Program-made: the position numbers and the translations under genes
The notes under the pieces: generated by a model
What the model was told of the DNA's origin: nothing
What the model saw: only the letters and a program-made list of their open reading frames with translations
The model's database searches: none
Shown: one piece after another, positions 8,501 through 17,681 of the stretch
Position numbering within the stretch: position 1 is the stretch's first letter
How the letters are laid out: each line of letters opens with the position of its first letter
Origin: Muribaculaceae bacterium Isolate-110 (HZI)
Lineage (GTDB): Bacteria > Bacteroidota > Bacteroidia > Bacteroidales > Muribaculaceae
Length of the DNA: 64,000 nucleotides
Assembly: GCA_003762875.1 (NCBI GenBank)
Contig: RIBL01000010.1
Span: 1 to 64,000 of the forward strand
Reading direction: 5' to 3'

Positions 8501-8531
8501 CAAAGTTACTAATATTCTTATATATATTCAA
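8501..8531 (-). promoter_or_regulatory. Promoter of the ACT-like gene and nadK
   Basis: On the minus strand TAACTTTG (8501-8508) has a TTG (8529-8531) exactly 20 bp upstream. The predicted start near 8494 lies about 55 nt before the TTG start codon. It faces the pdxJ promoter, so the two 5' leaders overlap by roughly 15 nt. Confidence 0.6.
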
Positions 8532-8556
8532 CCGCCCGCGGGACAAAAAGATTTAA

Positions 8557-9276
8557 ATGATGACAAATCTAAGCGTTAATATCAACAAAATAGCCACCCT
8601 GCGCAACGCGCGCGGTGAGAATGTGCCCGATCTGCTCAAAGTGGCCGCCGACTGTGAGACCTTTGGTGCGCAGGGTATTACCGTGCATCCCCGTCCCGAC
8701 CAGCGTCACATCAGGCGCGACGACGTCTACAAGCTGCGTCCGCTGGTACGCACCGAGTTTAACATCGAGGGTTACCCCGCGCCCGAGTTTATGGAGCTTG
8801 TGCTCCAGGTGCGTCCCACTCAGGTGACACTCGTGCCCGACGCGCCCGACGCACTCACTTCGAGTGCCGGATGGGATGTTGCCTCCAACATGGAGTTTCT
8901 CACCTCGGTAGTGGAGCGTCTGCGCGAGGCCGGCATACGTTCGTCGATATTTGTCGGCACCGACATTGACAACATACGTCTTGCCGCCAAGACCGGGGCC
9001 GACCGCATAGAGCTTTACACCAAGCCTTATGCCGACCTTTATCCCACCGATCCCGAACGAGCCGTGGCCCCCTTTGTCGAGGCCGCCGACGCAGCTTTCA
9101 AGTGTGGTCTCGGAGTGAATGCCGGCCACGACCTTAGCCTTGTCAATCTTGAGTGGTTTCACTCGCGCATCCCCCGCCTGAGCGAAGTGTCGATAGGCCA
9201 TGCCCTCATCTGCGACGCGCTCTATCTCGGCCTCGAGGAGACTATACACCGTTATCTGCAGTGTCTCCGTTCCTGA
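8557..9276 (+). CDS. pdxJ: Pyridoxine 5'-phosphate synthase
   Basis: Condenses 1-deoxyxylulose 5-phosphate with 3-amino-2-oxopropyl phosphate to pyridoxine 5'-phosphate in the DXP-dependent vitamin B6 route. The 239-residue TIM-barrel protein has the expected length. The phosphate and active-site motif HPRPDQRHI spans residues 44-52. The strand [10 protein letters not shown] holds the catalytic Glu near residue 72, and the [11 protein letters not shown] loop carries the late catalytic His. Two consecutive Met codons open the gene; either could be the start. It is divergent from nadK and lies 38 nt before the ExbB gene, an order I recall from other Bacteroidales. Confidence 0.96.
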   Translation: MMTNLSVNINKIATLRNARGENVPDLLKVAADCETFGAQGITVHPRPDQRHIRRDDVYKLRPLVRTEFNIEGYPAPEFMELVLQVRPTQVTLVPDAPDALTSSAGWDVASNMEFLTSVVERLREAGIRSSIFVGTDIDNIRLAAKTGADRIELYTKPYADLYPTDPERAVAPFVEAADAAFKCGLGVNAGHDLSLVNLEWFHSRIPRLSEVSIGHALICDALYLGLEETIHRYLQCLRS

Positions 9277-9314
9277 TTCATAGATAATAATACATACTCA
9301 TATACAGCCTCAAC

Positions 9315-10022
9315 ATGTTTCAACAGCAATTTGTCGACACACTATCGGCCACGGCCGATAGCCTCACTCCCGTAATGCAGGAACAGGCCGCGCAGATGGT
9401 GCAGGAGCTTTCGGTGTGGGATCTTACCATGCGTGGCGGTTTCATCATGATACCCCTCGCCATTCTGTCCATTATAAGTATATATATATTTGTAGAGCGT
9501 TGCATCGCCATAAGCCGCGCACGCAAGGAGGACTCATCGTTCATGCAGCGCATCCGCGATTACATACATGACGGCGAAATCGAGAGCGCGCGCAATCTCT
9601 GTCACCGTACCGACACTCCCTATTCGCGACTCATCCTCAAAGGCATCTCGCGCATAGGCCGTCCGATGAACGATGTGCTCGTAGCCATCGAAAACACCGG
9701 CAACATCGAGATCGCCAATCTCGAGAAAGGTCTCTCCTGGCTCGCCACCACAGCAGCCGGCGGCCCGATGATAGGTTTTCTCGGCACAGTAATAGGTATG
9801 GTCAACGCTTTCTACAATCTTGCATCGGCCGGGACGAGTGCCAACATCGCAGTGCTTGCCGACGGCATCTATGCCGCTCTGGTGACAACAGTGGCCGGTC
9901 TTATCGTCGGCATCATCGCCCTATTTGCCTACAACTATCTCGTGGCACGTATCAATAAGGTGATGAACAACCTCGAGGCCAAGACCATGGAGTTTATGGA
10001 CCTTCTCAACGAGCCTGCATAA
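9315..10022 (+). CDS. MotA/TolQ/ExbB proton channel family protein
   Basis: Inner-membrane proton channel subunit that energises a TonB/TolA-type transducer. The 235-residue protein has three membrane segments at about residues 39-62, 138-165 and 177-210. The second and third contain AAGGPMIGFLGTVIGMVNAF and ALVTTVAGLIVGIIALFAYNY, the pore-lining helices of the family. A longer amphipathic N-terminal leader precedes the first helix, as in other Bacteroidetes members. It is 4 nt upstream of the ExbD gene, so translation is probably coupled. Whether it works in TonB- or Tol-like transport cannot be told from sequence alone. Confidence 0.92.
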   Translation: MFQQQFVDTLSATADSLTPVMQEQAAQMVQELSVWDLTMRGGFIMIPLAILSIISIYIFVERCIAISRARKEDSSFMQRIRDYIHDGEIESARNLCHRTDTPYSRLILKGISRIGRPMNDVLVAIENTGNIEIANLEKGLSWLATTAAGGPMIGFLGTVIGMVNAFYNLASAGTSANIAVLADGIYAALVTTVAGLIVGIIALFAYNYLVARINKVMNNLEAKTMEFMDLLNEPA

Positions 10023-10026
10023 AGTT

Positions 10027-10461
10027 ATGGCACTCAAGCGACAACACCGCATGATGGAAGTGTTTTCCATGGCATCCATGACCGATGTCATATTTCTGCT
10101 TCTCATCTTCTTTATGGTCACTTCGACATTTGTGTTTCCGACCGCGCTCGAAGTCAACCTCCCCGAGAGCTCCCACCAGACCGCGCTCAAGCCCTCTACG
10201 CGGGTGTTTATCGACAAGGAGTCGCGACTCTACGTGTCGCTTGCCGGAGAGGAGCCGGTGAATGTCGAGCTCGAATCGCTCGCCGCCGCGCTTCAGGAGG
10301 CACGTCTTAACGCCGACCCTTCGGCCGACGATTTCATTGCGGTCTATGCTGATGAAGAGGTGACTTACGGCACGCTCGTGAAAGTACTTGACCTCGGAGC
10401 TCAGAACAACCTCAAGATGGTGCTTGCCACCAAACCTGCTCCCGCCACGGCCAAGCCTTGA
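10027..10461 (+). CDS. ExbD/TolR family biopolymer transport protein
   Basis: Single-pass inner-membrane stator subunit. Its transmembrane helix near residues 17-37 (MTDVIFLLLIFFMVTSTFV) carries the conserved proton-relay Asp19. The remaining periplasmic part has the ExbD/TolR fold ending near residue 135, with the YGTLVKVLDLG strand typical of the family. Length 144 is normal. Only one ExbD gene is present here, whereas many Bacteroidetes TonB operons have two, so this set may be the Tol-like version. It lies between the ExbB and TonB-like genes. Confidence 0.92.
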   Translation: MALKRQHRMMEVFSMASMTDVIFLLLIFFMVTSTFVFPTALEVNLPESSHQTALKPSTRVFIDKESRLYVSLAGEEPVNVELESLAAALQEARLNADPSADDFIAVYADEEVTYGTLVKVLDLGAQNNLKMVLATKPAPATAKP

Positions 10462-10496
10462 GCCGGAGTTCATATATGTTTTTAAACAACCACTAA

Positions 10497-11300
10497 ATGT
10501 CTCCATCGCGTCGAAATAAAATAGTTGCCATGCTGGCCACACTGCTGTTTCATGTAATAGTGGTGGTGATTCTTGCCTCGCTCTATCTGCGCTATTCACC
10601 CTCCGAGCAGGCAGAGCGCAAGTGGCCTCCTGTCGACTCATCCGAAGTGCTCTTTGGAGGCGAATTTGTAATGACCGGTGACTCGCCCGAGCTTGCCGAG
10701 TCATCTCAGGAGCCGGCTCCGGCCGAGGTTCACGAGCCTACGCCACCCGCGCCTCAGGCACCCTCGGTGGAGAATATCGGCACACCGGCCCCGACACCGG
10801 CTCCGGTAGTGACATCCGAGCGGCCATCGCCCGCCAAGGTCATCAAGGAGACACCTAAGGAGCCGACCGGCCCGACAAAAGCTGAAATCGAGGCGGCTGA
10901 GCGCGCGAAGCGTGAAGCCGAGACCCGTCAGCAGATAGCTAACAAGGTGCAGTTTGGCAAGTCGGGCACAGGTTCGACCGGTCAGGGCAAGGCCGGAAGC
11001 ACCAACGGCAACTCGTCGACCGGCGCGTTGAGCGGCACACCCGGCTTCAATCTCAAAGGGCGCACAATGGACTCGTGGAGCAAACCGCAGCCCGGCCCGC
11101 TCGGCACTATCACCGTAAAGGTCAGTGTCAACCGCCAGGGACAGGTCACCGAAGCCTCCTATCAGTCAGGCACTGGGGCGGCGGCGGCAAATGCCTCGAC
11201 ACGTCAGAATTGTGTCAATGCCGCGCGAGCCTCGCGTTTTTCGGTCGACAATGACGCTCCCGCCATCCAGACCGGCACAATCACATATCGCTTTCAATAA
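10497..11300 (+). CDS. TonB/TolA-like energy transducer
   Basis: The 267-residue protein has one N-terminal membrane anchor at about residues 8-33 and a Pro/Ala-rich periplasmic linker at about 75-125. A short charged helix, EIEAAERAKREAETRQQIANK, recalls TolA domain II. A Gly/Ser/Thr-rich stretch follows, and the C-terminal domain at about 200-267 (ITVKVSVNRQGQVTEASYQSG) is TonB/TolA-like. It closes the pdxJ-exbB-exbD-tonB cluster. It would transmit the proton motive force to outer-membrane receptors such as the SusC protein encoded next, but the pairing is inferred from proximity. TolA versus TonB is unresolved. Confidence 0.88.
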   Translation: MSPSRRNKIVAMLATLLFHVIVVVILASLYLRYSPSEQAERKWPPVDSSEVLFGGEFVMTGDSPELAESSQEPAPAEVHEPTPPAPQAPSVENIGTPAPTPAPVVTSERPSPAKVIKETPKEPTGPTKAEIEAAERAKREAETRQQIANKVQFGKSGTGSTGQGKAGSTNGNSSTGALSGTPGFNLKGRTMDSWSKPQPGPLGTITVKVSVNRQGQVTEASYQSGTGAAAANASTRQNCVNAARASRFSVDNDAPAIQTGTITYRFQ

Positions 11301-11448
11301 TATTTATATCCCCTCACGATATATATAATCTCTATATAATAAGGTGTAAAGGGGGGGCGGTGCGTCTGGTATGTGCTGAAAATTTTTTGCACATGACAAC
11401 TTTTGTTAGATGATGTTGATAAAATGTTGAAAACTTTCTGTGAAAAAG
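11301..11448. other. Spacer between the TonB-like gene and the susC promoter
   Basis: AT-rich sequence without a gene. It contains a run of seven G at 11351-11357 and two copies of ATGTTGA near 11413-11430. A palindrome AAACTTT-CTGTGAA-AAAGTTT (11431-11451) touches the -33 box of the next promoter and may be an operator. Confidence 0.45.
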
Positions 11449-11480
11449 TTTGAATATATCGAAAAGTTGTTTTATATTTG
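11449..11480 (+). promoter_or_regulatory. Promoter of the susCDEF-like operon
   Basis: TTTG (11449-11452), 20 bp, TATATTTG (11473-11480): a perfect Bacteroidetes promoter. The predicted start is near 11487, leaving an unusually long leader of about 390 nt before the susC start codon. Confidence 0.75.
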
Positions 11481-11523
11481 TCGCAAGATTCTTCAAAAGC
11501 CATCAGAGGGTGATTGGGGAATA

Positions 11524-11673
11524 ATGATAAAGACAATAAAAAAAGATAATGTAGAGATTTTTTCCCCACGTAAAAAAGACAAGCCGTATATTAACTACTT
11601 GTCGGAGGTCTTGACTCCGACTCTTTCCGCAGCCACTGAAAAATCTTTCCCGACCTCTCTCGCCAAGGTGTGA
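11524..11673 (+). CDS. Possible 49-residue leader peptide in the susC 5' region
   Basis: An ATG about 37 nt after the predicted transcription start opens a 49-codon frame. The peptide begins MIKTIKKDNVEIF, is Lys-rich in its first half, and ends SLAKV. It overlaps the hairpin GTCGGAG/CTCCGAC at 11601-11621. I do not recognise it, and it may be fortuitous. Codon use is less GC-biased at third positions than the flanking genes. It is listed because it lies in a structured leader, where a short translated frame could matter for regulation. Confidence 0.25.
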   Translation: MIKTIKKDNVEIFSPRKKDKPYINYLSEVLTPTLSAATEKSFPTSLAKV

Positions 11674-11804
11674 CAACCGAGATGACCGCTTGTCGCGCAC
11701 AGTCGGACGGGACGTGAAAAACGTAATTACATTCATCTTTTTTTGAAGCGTCCTTACCACGCACGCCTATAGGCGTGTGCTTTACGGTGTGCACCGTAAA
11801 GCAC
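11601..11804 (+). promoter_or_regulatory. Structured leader RNA upstream of susC
   Basis: Three clear stem-loops lie in the transcribed leader: GTCGGAG-GTCTTGA-CTCCGAC (11601-11621), the 16-bp palindrome CACGCCTATAGGCGTG (11762-11777), and arms GTGCTTTACGGTG and CACCGTAAAGCAC (11777-11804) that pair perfectly over 13 bp around TG. None is followed by a T-run, so they are not simple terminators. ACGT-GAAAA-ACGT (11713-11725) is a smaller fourth element. I know no riboswitch class that matches. Confidence 0.5.
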
Positions 11805-11880
11805 AGATGCCGTTAGACGTCACACATTGATAATATAGAGATTACAATAACATATTTACAACGTTCTAAAAACCTCTTGC

Positions 11881-14800
11881 ATGAAGAACATTTGTCATCA
11901 AATGACCCGGAAAGTCTGGCTTGCAGCCCTCCTTACGCTGTGCTTTTCTTTCCCGGCTTTAGCGCAGAAAATCACGGTCAGTGGTACTGTGATCGACCCT
12001 GAGGGCGAACCCCTCATCGGAGCAAGTGTGCTTGTGAAGGGCGAAACGCTCGGCACTGCTACAAACATCGACGGTGAATACACCATCTCGGTCCCCTCCG
12101 ACGGTATCCTTGTATTCTCCTATGTGGGTTATGACACACAGGAGATACCCGTCAACGGCCAGACCACACTCAACGTAAGCATGAAAGAAAATTCGCTCAT
12201 GCTTGACGAAGTAGTGGCCATCGGCTACGGTACAGTAAAGAAAAGCGACGCTACCGGTTCGGTGGCTACCGTAAAGCCCTCTGAAATCGAGGCCGGTCTT
12301 GCCACTTCGGCCCAGGACCTCCTCGTCGGAGCCTCGCCCGGTGTGGTAGTGACCACTTCCGGCAATCCCTCTGAAGGCGGTAACATACAGATACGTGGCG
12401 GCGCGTCGCTTGCAGCGTCCAACGACCCCCTTATCGTGATTGACGGTGTGCCTATGGACACCAAGGGTGTGGTAGGTTCATCCAACCCCCTGTCGCTCAT
12501 CTCGCCCGAAAGCGTCGAGTCGATGACAATTCTCAAGGATGCTTCGGCCACAGCCATTTACGGTAGCCGTGCGTCAAACGGTGTGATTATCATTACCACC
12601 AAGAAGGGTGCCAAGGGTGCTCCGCAGGTGACATTCACGGCCAACGCCTATATCAACACCCCCCGCAAGCTGCTCGACATGATGTCGGCCGATCAGTTCC
12701 GCAACTTCATCATCAGTGAATACGGAGCCGAGTCAGATCAGGCAGGTGCTCTCGGCAACTACAATACCGATTGGCAGAAAGCGGCCACACGCACCACATT
12801 CTCCTCTGACTACAGCCTCAGCATCGGCGGCACGGCTGGTATACTTCCCTATCGTGTGGGCATCAGCTACTCCAACAATAACGGTATCCTCGAGTTTACC
12901 TCGATGGAGCGCACATCGGCCAACATCAATCTCTCGCCCAAATTCTTCAACGACCTTCTTTCGGTCAATGCCAATGTGCTCGGAGCATATGTCAAAAACT
13001 CATATGCCAACAACAACCTCGGCTCATGTGCAAGCATGAATCCCACACTTCCCGTGCGTGACTATGAGAACGGCTGTCCGCTATTCGGCTACTGGACTTC
13101 ATATGTAGGCGGCGGTCTGCTTGCTGGTCCCGACACCGAGGGTACGAAAATCAACTCGACCACCGCACCTCTCAACCCCATCGCCGACATGGCTGCCGTA
13201 AACTCCAACGGCAAGTCATACCAGTCGATAGGCAATCTCCAGCTTGACCTCAAGATGCCTTTCCTCACCGATCTCCGTGCCAATCTTAACCTCGGTTATG
13301 ACTATCAGCACGGCACATGGAGCGGCGGCAACTATCCCAACACCCCCAATGCATGGAACGGTGGCTATGAAGTAATCAAGGACGGTAAAATCGAGACTAT
13401 CAAGGACGGCGGCACATCATGCACCGATCAGTTCCAGACACGTGTCAACCTGCTTCTTGACTTCTATCTCAACTACAATCATTATTTCGAGTCAATCAAG
13501 TCGAGTGTCGACGTGACCGCCGGCTACTCGTGGCAGAAGTTTCACAACAAACGTCGTGAATATACTTATGTGAACTGCGTTATGGATCCCGCCAATGAGA
13601 TTTATCTCGGCATGCAGGCCCGTCCGACAAGCATCAACATCGATCCCCTCCAGCTCGTGTCGTTCTTCGGCCGTGCCAACTTTGTGTTCCTTGACAAATA
13701 TCTCGTGACAGCCACCGTGCGCCGCGACGGCACCAGCCGCTTCTCCAAAGACCACCGCTGGGGCACATTCCCCTCGGTAGCTCTCGGATGGAAGATACTC
13801 GAGGAAAACTTTATGGAAGGTGCTCGCGGCTATCTCAACGATCTCAAGCTCCGTGCCGGCTACGGTATCACCGGCCAGCAGGATCTCGGCGATGACCTCT
13901 TCCCCTATCTCCCCATCTACAGCGTGTCTGAAGACCTTGCAGGCAAATATCCATCGCTCACAAGCAATGGCGACGGTATTCTCCCCATTACCCCCGGTGC
14001 CTACAATTCAGACATCAAGTGGGAGGAGACTGCCACATGGAACGCCGGTCTTGATTTCGGTTTCATGAACAACCGCATCCTCGGCAGCATCGACTTCTAC
14101 AAGCGCAAGACCAAAGACCTCCTCACATTTGCCAACTATCCCGCAGGTTCCAACCTTACCAACAAGGGTAACATGAATATCGGCGACCTCGAGAATATCG
14201 GTGTCGAGTTTACACTCACCGCCCGTCCCATCGTTACCAAGGATTTCACCTGGACATCATCCTACAACGTAGCCTGGAACAAAAACAAGATCACACGTCT
14301 TGCCGAGGGTGCCGACACACAGACCGGTGGCATCTCGGCTGGTACAGGCGGCACTATCCAGAAACATGAGGTAGGATATCCCGCCTACAGCTTCTATGTC
14401 TACGAGCAGGTCTATGACAAGAACGGCAATCCTCTCGAGGGTGTCTTTGTTGACCGCAACGGCGACGGCCAGATCAACGAGGCCGACAAATATCTCTATC
14501 ACAGCCGCGACCCCAAGGTGACAATGACATGGAACAATACTTTCAACTGGAAGAACTGGGACTTAGGTTTCGTGCTCCGCGCCAATATCGGCAACTGGAT
14601 GTATAACAACAACCAGGCAGCCAATGTAAGCAAGCGTGCCAACGCCGCACTCCCCCTGAGCAACCTCATGGCCGACACCTTCCTCTTCGAGACATCCGAC
14701 ATCACCACCATCATGAGCGATTATTTCGTACAGAACGCTTCGTTCCTACGCTGCGACAATATCACTCTGGGTTACACATGGCAGAACCTTCTCAACAACC

Positions 14801-14949
14801 ACCTGCGTCTGCGTCTCTATGGAGCCGTACAGAATCCTTTCGTCATCACCAAATACAAAGGTCTTGACCCCGAGGTATTCTCAGGCATCGACAACGGTGT
14901 ATATCCCAAGCCCACCACATTCTCGCTTGGCGTTGTCGCATCGTTCTAA
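11881..14949 (+). CDS. SusC/RagA-type TonB-linked outer-membrane transporter
   Basis: TonB-dependent beta-barrel that imports oligosaccharides or peptides together with a SusD-type lid lipoprotein. The 1022 residues run as follows: signal peptide to about residue 29 (ending PALAQ), a carboxypeptidase-D-like regulatory domain at about 31-106 (SGTVIDPEGEPLIGASV), a TonB-box region ELxEVVAIGYGTVKK-like near 115, a plug domain at about 125-240 (DPLIVIDGVPMD; ASATAIYGSRASNGVI), then the barrel, ending in the family's terminal Phe. There is no extra N-terminal STN signalling domain, so control by an anti-sigma/ECF pair is unlikely. susD follows after 46 nt. Confidence 0.95.
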   Translation: MKNICHQMTRKVWLAALLTLCFSFPALAQKITVSGTVIDPEGEPLIGASVLVKGETLGTATNIDGEYTISVPSDGILVFSYVGYDTQEIPVNGQTTLNVSMKENSLMLDEVVAIGYGTVKKSDATGSVATVKPSEIEAGLATSAQDLLVGASPGVVVTTSGNPSEGGNIQIRGGASLAASNDPLIVIDGVPMDTKGVVGSSNPLSLISPESVESMTILKDASATAIYGSRASNGVIIITTKKGAKGAPQVTFTANAYINTPRKLLDMMSADQFRNFIISEYGAESDQAGALGNYNTDWQKAATRTTFSSDYSLSIGGTAGILPYRVGISYSNNNGILEFTSMERTSANINLSPKFFNDLLSVNANVLGAYVKNSYANNNLGSCASMNPTLPVRDYENGCPLFGYWTSYVGGGLLAGPDTEGTKINSTTAPLNPIADMAAVNSNGKSYQSIGNLQLDLKMPFLTDLRANLNLGYDYQHGTWSGGNYPNTPNAWNGGYEVIKDGKIETIKDGGTSCTDQFQTRVNLLLDFYLNYNHYFESIKSSVDVTAGYSWQKFHNKRREYTYVNCVMDPANEIYLGMQARPTSINIDPLQLVSFFGRANFVFLDKYLVTATVRRDGTSRFSKDHRWGTFPSVALGWKILEENFMEGARGYLNDLKLRAGYGITGQQDLGDDLFPYLPIYSVSEDLAGKYPSLTSNGDGILPITPGAYNSDIKWEETATWNAGLDFGFMNNRILGSIDFYKRKTKDLLTFANYPAGSNLTNKGNMNIGDLENIGVEFTLTARPIVTKDFTWTSSYNVAWNKNKITRLAEGADTQTGGISAGTGGTIQKHEVGYPAYSFYVYEQVYDKNGNPLEGVFVDRNGDGQINEADKYLYHSRDPKVTMTWNNTFNWKNWDLGFVLRANIGNWMYNNNQAANVSKRANAALPLSNLMADTFLFETSDITTIMSDYFVQNASFLRCDNITLGYTWQNLLNNHLRLRLYGAVQNPFVITKYKGLDPEVFSGIDNGVYPKPTTFSLGVVASF

Positions 14950-14995
14950 CATCTGTCACAGTTATCAACACTAACAATATTGAATTACAAGAATC

Positions 14996-16534
14996 ATGAA
15001 ATTCTCAAAATATATCATAATAGGTGGCATCGCGCTTTCGATGGGCTTTACCTCCTGTGTTGACGACCTTGACGTCAGCCCCGAGAACCCCACCAGCAAG
15101 CTGGAGCTGACCACTGCCGAAGATTATTATGCTCTCATGGCCCGAGCCTACGGAGGTCTTGTGCTCGAGGGCGGCATCGCTGTTGACGATGGTGGCGCAG
15201 GTGTCTACACCCGTCAGCTATGGAATGTACAGGAACTTCCGTCTGACGAAGCCATCGTCGGTTACAACTGGGACGACGCCGGCATCCAGGAACTCGGCTT
15301 CTCCACATGGTCGAGCGACAACCACTGGCTCTATGAGTGCTTCTCGCGTTTCAACTATCAGATAGCTCTCTGCAACGAGTTTCTCCGCACCATCGGCAAC
15401 GCTTCGGGTCTGATAGCCGAGGACGAAATCAACACACTGCGCTGCGAGGCCCGTGTGCTCCGCGACCTTTCATACTATCATATGATCGATATCTTCGGCC
15501 GCGGTCCCTGGACCGACGAAAATTCAGTTGTAGGTGCCACACCTCCCACCTACGACCGCAAGCAGCTCTTTGACGCCGTTGTGGCCGACCTTCTCGCCTC
15601 GGTTCCCGGCCTGCGTCCCGCTTCGCAGCAGGTATATGGCCGCATCTCTCGCGAGGCCGGCTATATGCTCCTCGCCAAGATGTATCTCAACGCCGAGGTC
15701 TACACCGGCCAGGGCATGTGGCAGCAGTGTGCCGACGCCTGCAACGAGATACTCAAGACCATCAATCAGCTCGCTCCCGAGTACAAATATCTCTTCTGCG
15801 CCACCAACGACAAGTATGTGGGCAACGGTGAAATCCTCTGGGGCATACCTCAGGACACCAACACCCTCCACACCTACGGTGGCACCACCTACATCTCGGG
15901 CGGTGCATACAATGCCGAGGTAGCTGTTGACAAGCCTTACGGCTGCGGTGTCGACGGCTGGGGCGGTCCCCGCGTACGTCCCGAGCTGTCACAGGCTCTC
16001 GCCAAGAATGACAAGCGTCGCCTCATCTACGAGGGCTCGTTCAATGAGAATCTCCACAATCTTGACTCCTGGACCAAGGACGGTGACGGATACATGTGTG
16101 TGAAGTTTGTCTACACTCCCGAGGACAACTATGACAACGCCGACGGCTCGTCAACCACATCGACCGTGTTCAACTCCACCGACTTCCCCCTCTTCCGTCT
16201 CGCCGATACTTATCTGATGCTCGCCGAGTGTGAGAAGCACGGAGCCTCCAACTGCAACGGTCTCGCCCGCCTCAATGACGTGCGCAACCGTGCCGGTCTC
16301 GGCTCAGTCACCTCCTATACTCTCGACGACATCCTCACCGAGCGTCTCCGCGAGCTTTACTGGGAGGGTCACCGTCGCAGCGACCTCGTGCGCTTCGGCA
16401 AGTTTGCCGGCAATGCCTACAACTGGTCATGGAAAGGCGGTGTGGAGGCTGGAGCCGCTACACAGTCATATCGCAACGTATGCTGCATCCCCGCACAGTA
16501 TGTGCCCACCCTCGGCCAGAACCCCGGCTATTAA
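14996..16534 (+). CDS. SusD/RagB-type nutrient-binding outer-membrane lipoprotein
   Basis: Surface lipoprotein that caps the SusC porin and binds its ligand. The signal peptide ends in the lipobox FTSC (Cys20), followed by acidic residues DDLD that favour surface export in Bacteroidetes. At 512 residues it has typical SusD length. TPR-like helices such as ARVLRDLSYYHMIDIFGRGPW and EAGYMLLAKMYLN, and the C-terminal ITERLRELYWEGHRRSDLVRFGKF-type segment, are family hallmarks. It is encoded 46 nt after susC and 39 nt before the first SusE-like gene, so co-transcription is clear. Ligand not deducible from sequence. Confidence 0.95.
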   Translation: MKFSKYIIIGGIALSMGFTSCVDDLDVSPENPTSKLELTTAEDYYALMARAYGGLVLEGGIAVDDGGAGVYTRQLWNVQELPSDEAIVGYNWDDAGIQELGFSTWSSDNHWLYECFSRFNYQIALCNEFLRTIGNASGLIAEDEINTLRCEARVLRDLSYYHMIDIFGRGPWTDENSVVGATPPTYDRKQLFDAVVADLLASVPGLRPASQQVYGRISREAGYMLLAKMYLNAEVYTGQGMWQQCADACNEILKTINQLAPEYKYLFCATNDKYVGNGEILWGIPQDTNTLHTYGGTTYISGGAYNAEVAVDKPYGCGVDGWGGPRVRPELSQALAKNDKRRLIYEGSFNENLHNLDSWTKDGDGYMCVKFVYTPEDNYDNADGSSTTSTVFNSTDFPLFRLADTYLMLAECEKHGASNCNGLARLNDVRNRAGLGSVTSYTLDDILTERLRELYWEGHRRSDLVRFGKFAGNAYNWSWKGGVEAGAATQSYRNVCCIPAQYVPTLGQNPGY

Positions 16535-16573
16535 TTCATCATCATTTATTCTGAATAATTACACCGATTCAAT

Positions 16574-17656
16574 ATGAAACTTCATATATTTGGCTTGATG
16601 GCATTGGCAGTTGCCGGGCTCACCTCTTGCGAGGCCGACAAGGATCCTGTGCTCCAGGAGCCGACCGAATTTAAGGTAAACACCCCTCCGTTTGTCAATC
16701 AGCTCTATGACCTCTCGCCCGACGGAGTGATGGAGATAACCTGCTCTCAGCCCAACTATGGTCTCGCGCTCGCACCGACCTACACAGCCGAAGTGTCGAT
16801 CTTTCCCGACTTCGGCGAGAGCCTTCCCGCTCCTGCTCCCGATGACGAGGATGCCATACCTTACTCTGTGCTCATCACGACCAACAACCCAAACAGCGCG
16901 GTGATGGAGATTCCCGAGAATGCTATCGCAGTAGCCATCTGCGAGATGCGCGGCATCACCGAGGAGGCACAGTATACCGACGAAGGTCCCCGCCCGCTCT
17001 ACGTCCGCGTAATAGCACAGGTGGCCGACCAGCTTTCGACCCGTATCGTCTCCGACCCTATCACATTCCCTAAGGTGCAGGGCTACTTTGCCTCTAATGT
17101 CGCCGCGCTTGACGTGCTCTACACCCCCGGCAACTCCAACGGCTGGAGCCATGACAACTCGCAGCAGCTCGTAAGCTACGAGGAGGGCAAGTATCGCGGA
17201 TTTGTCTATATCAACGGTGAATTCAAGTTTACATCCGCTCCCAACTGGGATGGTGTTAACTATGGCAGCACCGGCGTAGAGGGCGAGCTCTCTGACGACG
17301 GCGGCGCGGGCAACCTTACGCTCCCCGCCCAGGGCGAAGGTCTCTACTATGCACAGGTCAACACCAACGACCTCACTTACACTCTCACCTACATCTCGGC
17401 CGTGAATATCCCCGGCGGATTCAACGGATGGGATATCACTTCGACCATGACGTCGACCGATTATCTCCACTGGACAATAACCGCCGACCTCAACGGTGAG
17501 GAGTTTAAGTTTGCATTTAACAACTCATGGGATCTCAACCTTGGTGGAGCCATCGACGCACTTGAGTTTGGTGGCGGCAATATGGTAGGCGAGAGCGGTG
17601 AAGTGACCGTAACACTCGACCTCTCCAAGTTCCCTTACACAGCCACTTTCGAGTAA
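16574..17656 (+). CDS. SusE/SusF-like outer-membrane lipoprotein (first paralogue)
   Basis: A 360-residue lipoprotein with the signal peptide ending LTSC (Cys19). The N-terminal part (about 20-175) is the Ig-like SusE domain, starting DKDPVLQEPTEFKVN. The C-terminal part holds two carbohydrate-binding-module repeats, each built around a PGNSNGW or PGGFNGW motif (about residues 185-270 and 278-360). In Sus these modules bind starch on the cell surface. Residues from about 180 on are near-identical to the C-terminal part of the next gene. A perfect 16-bp hairpin follows the stop codon. Alpha-glucan binding is inferred from family resemblance. Confidence 0.88.
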   Translation: MKLHIFGLMALAVAGLTSCEADKDPVLQEPTEFKVNTPPFVNQLYDLSPDGVMEITCSQPNYGLALAPTYTAEVSIFPDFGESLPAPAPDDEDAIPYSVLITTNNPNSAVMEIPENAIAVAICEMRGITEEAQYTDEGPRPLYVRVIAQVADQLSTRIVSDPITFPKVQGYFASNVAALDVLYTPGNSNGWSHDNSQQLVSYEEGKYRGFVYINGEFKFTSAPNWDGVNYGSTGVEGELSDDGGAGNLTLPAQGEGLYYAQVNTNDLTYTLTYISAVNIPGGFNGWDITSTMTSTDYLHWTITADLNGEEFKFAFNNSWDLNLGGAIDALEFGGGNMVGESGEVTVTLDLSKFPYTATFE

Positions 17657-17681
17657 ACATCCTCTAAGTAAAAAATTCGAC

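Noticed and set aside
11351-11357. Phase-variable poly-G in the susC promoter
   Set aside because: The G7 tract is about 92 bp upstream of the -33 box and outside any gene, too far for a spacer-length switch.
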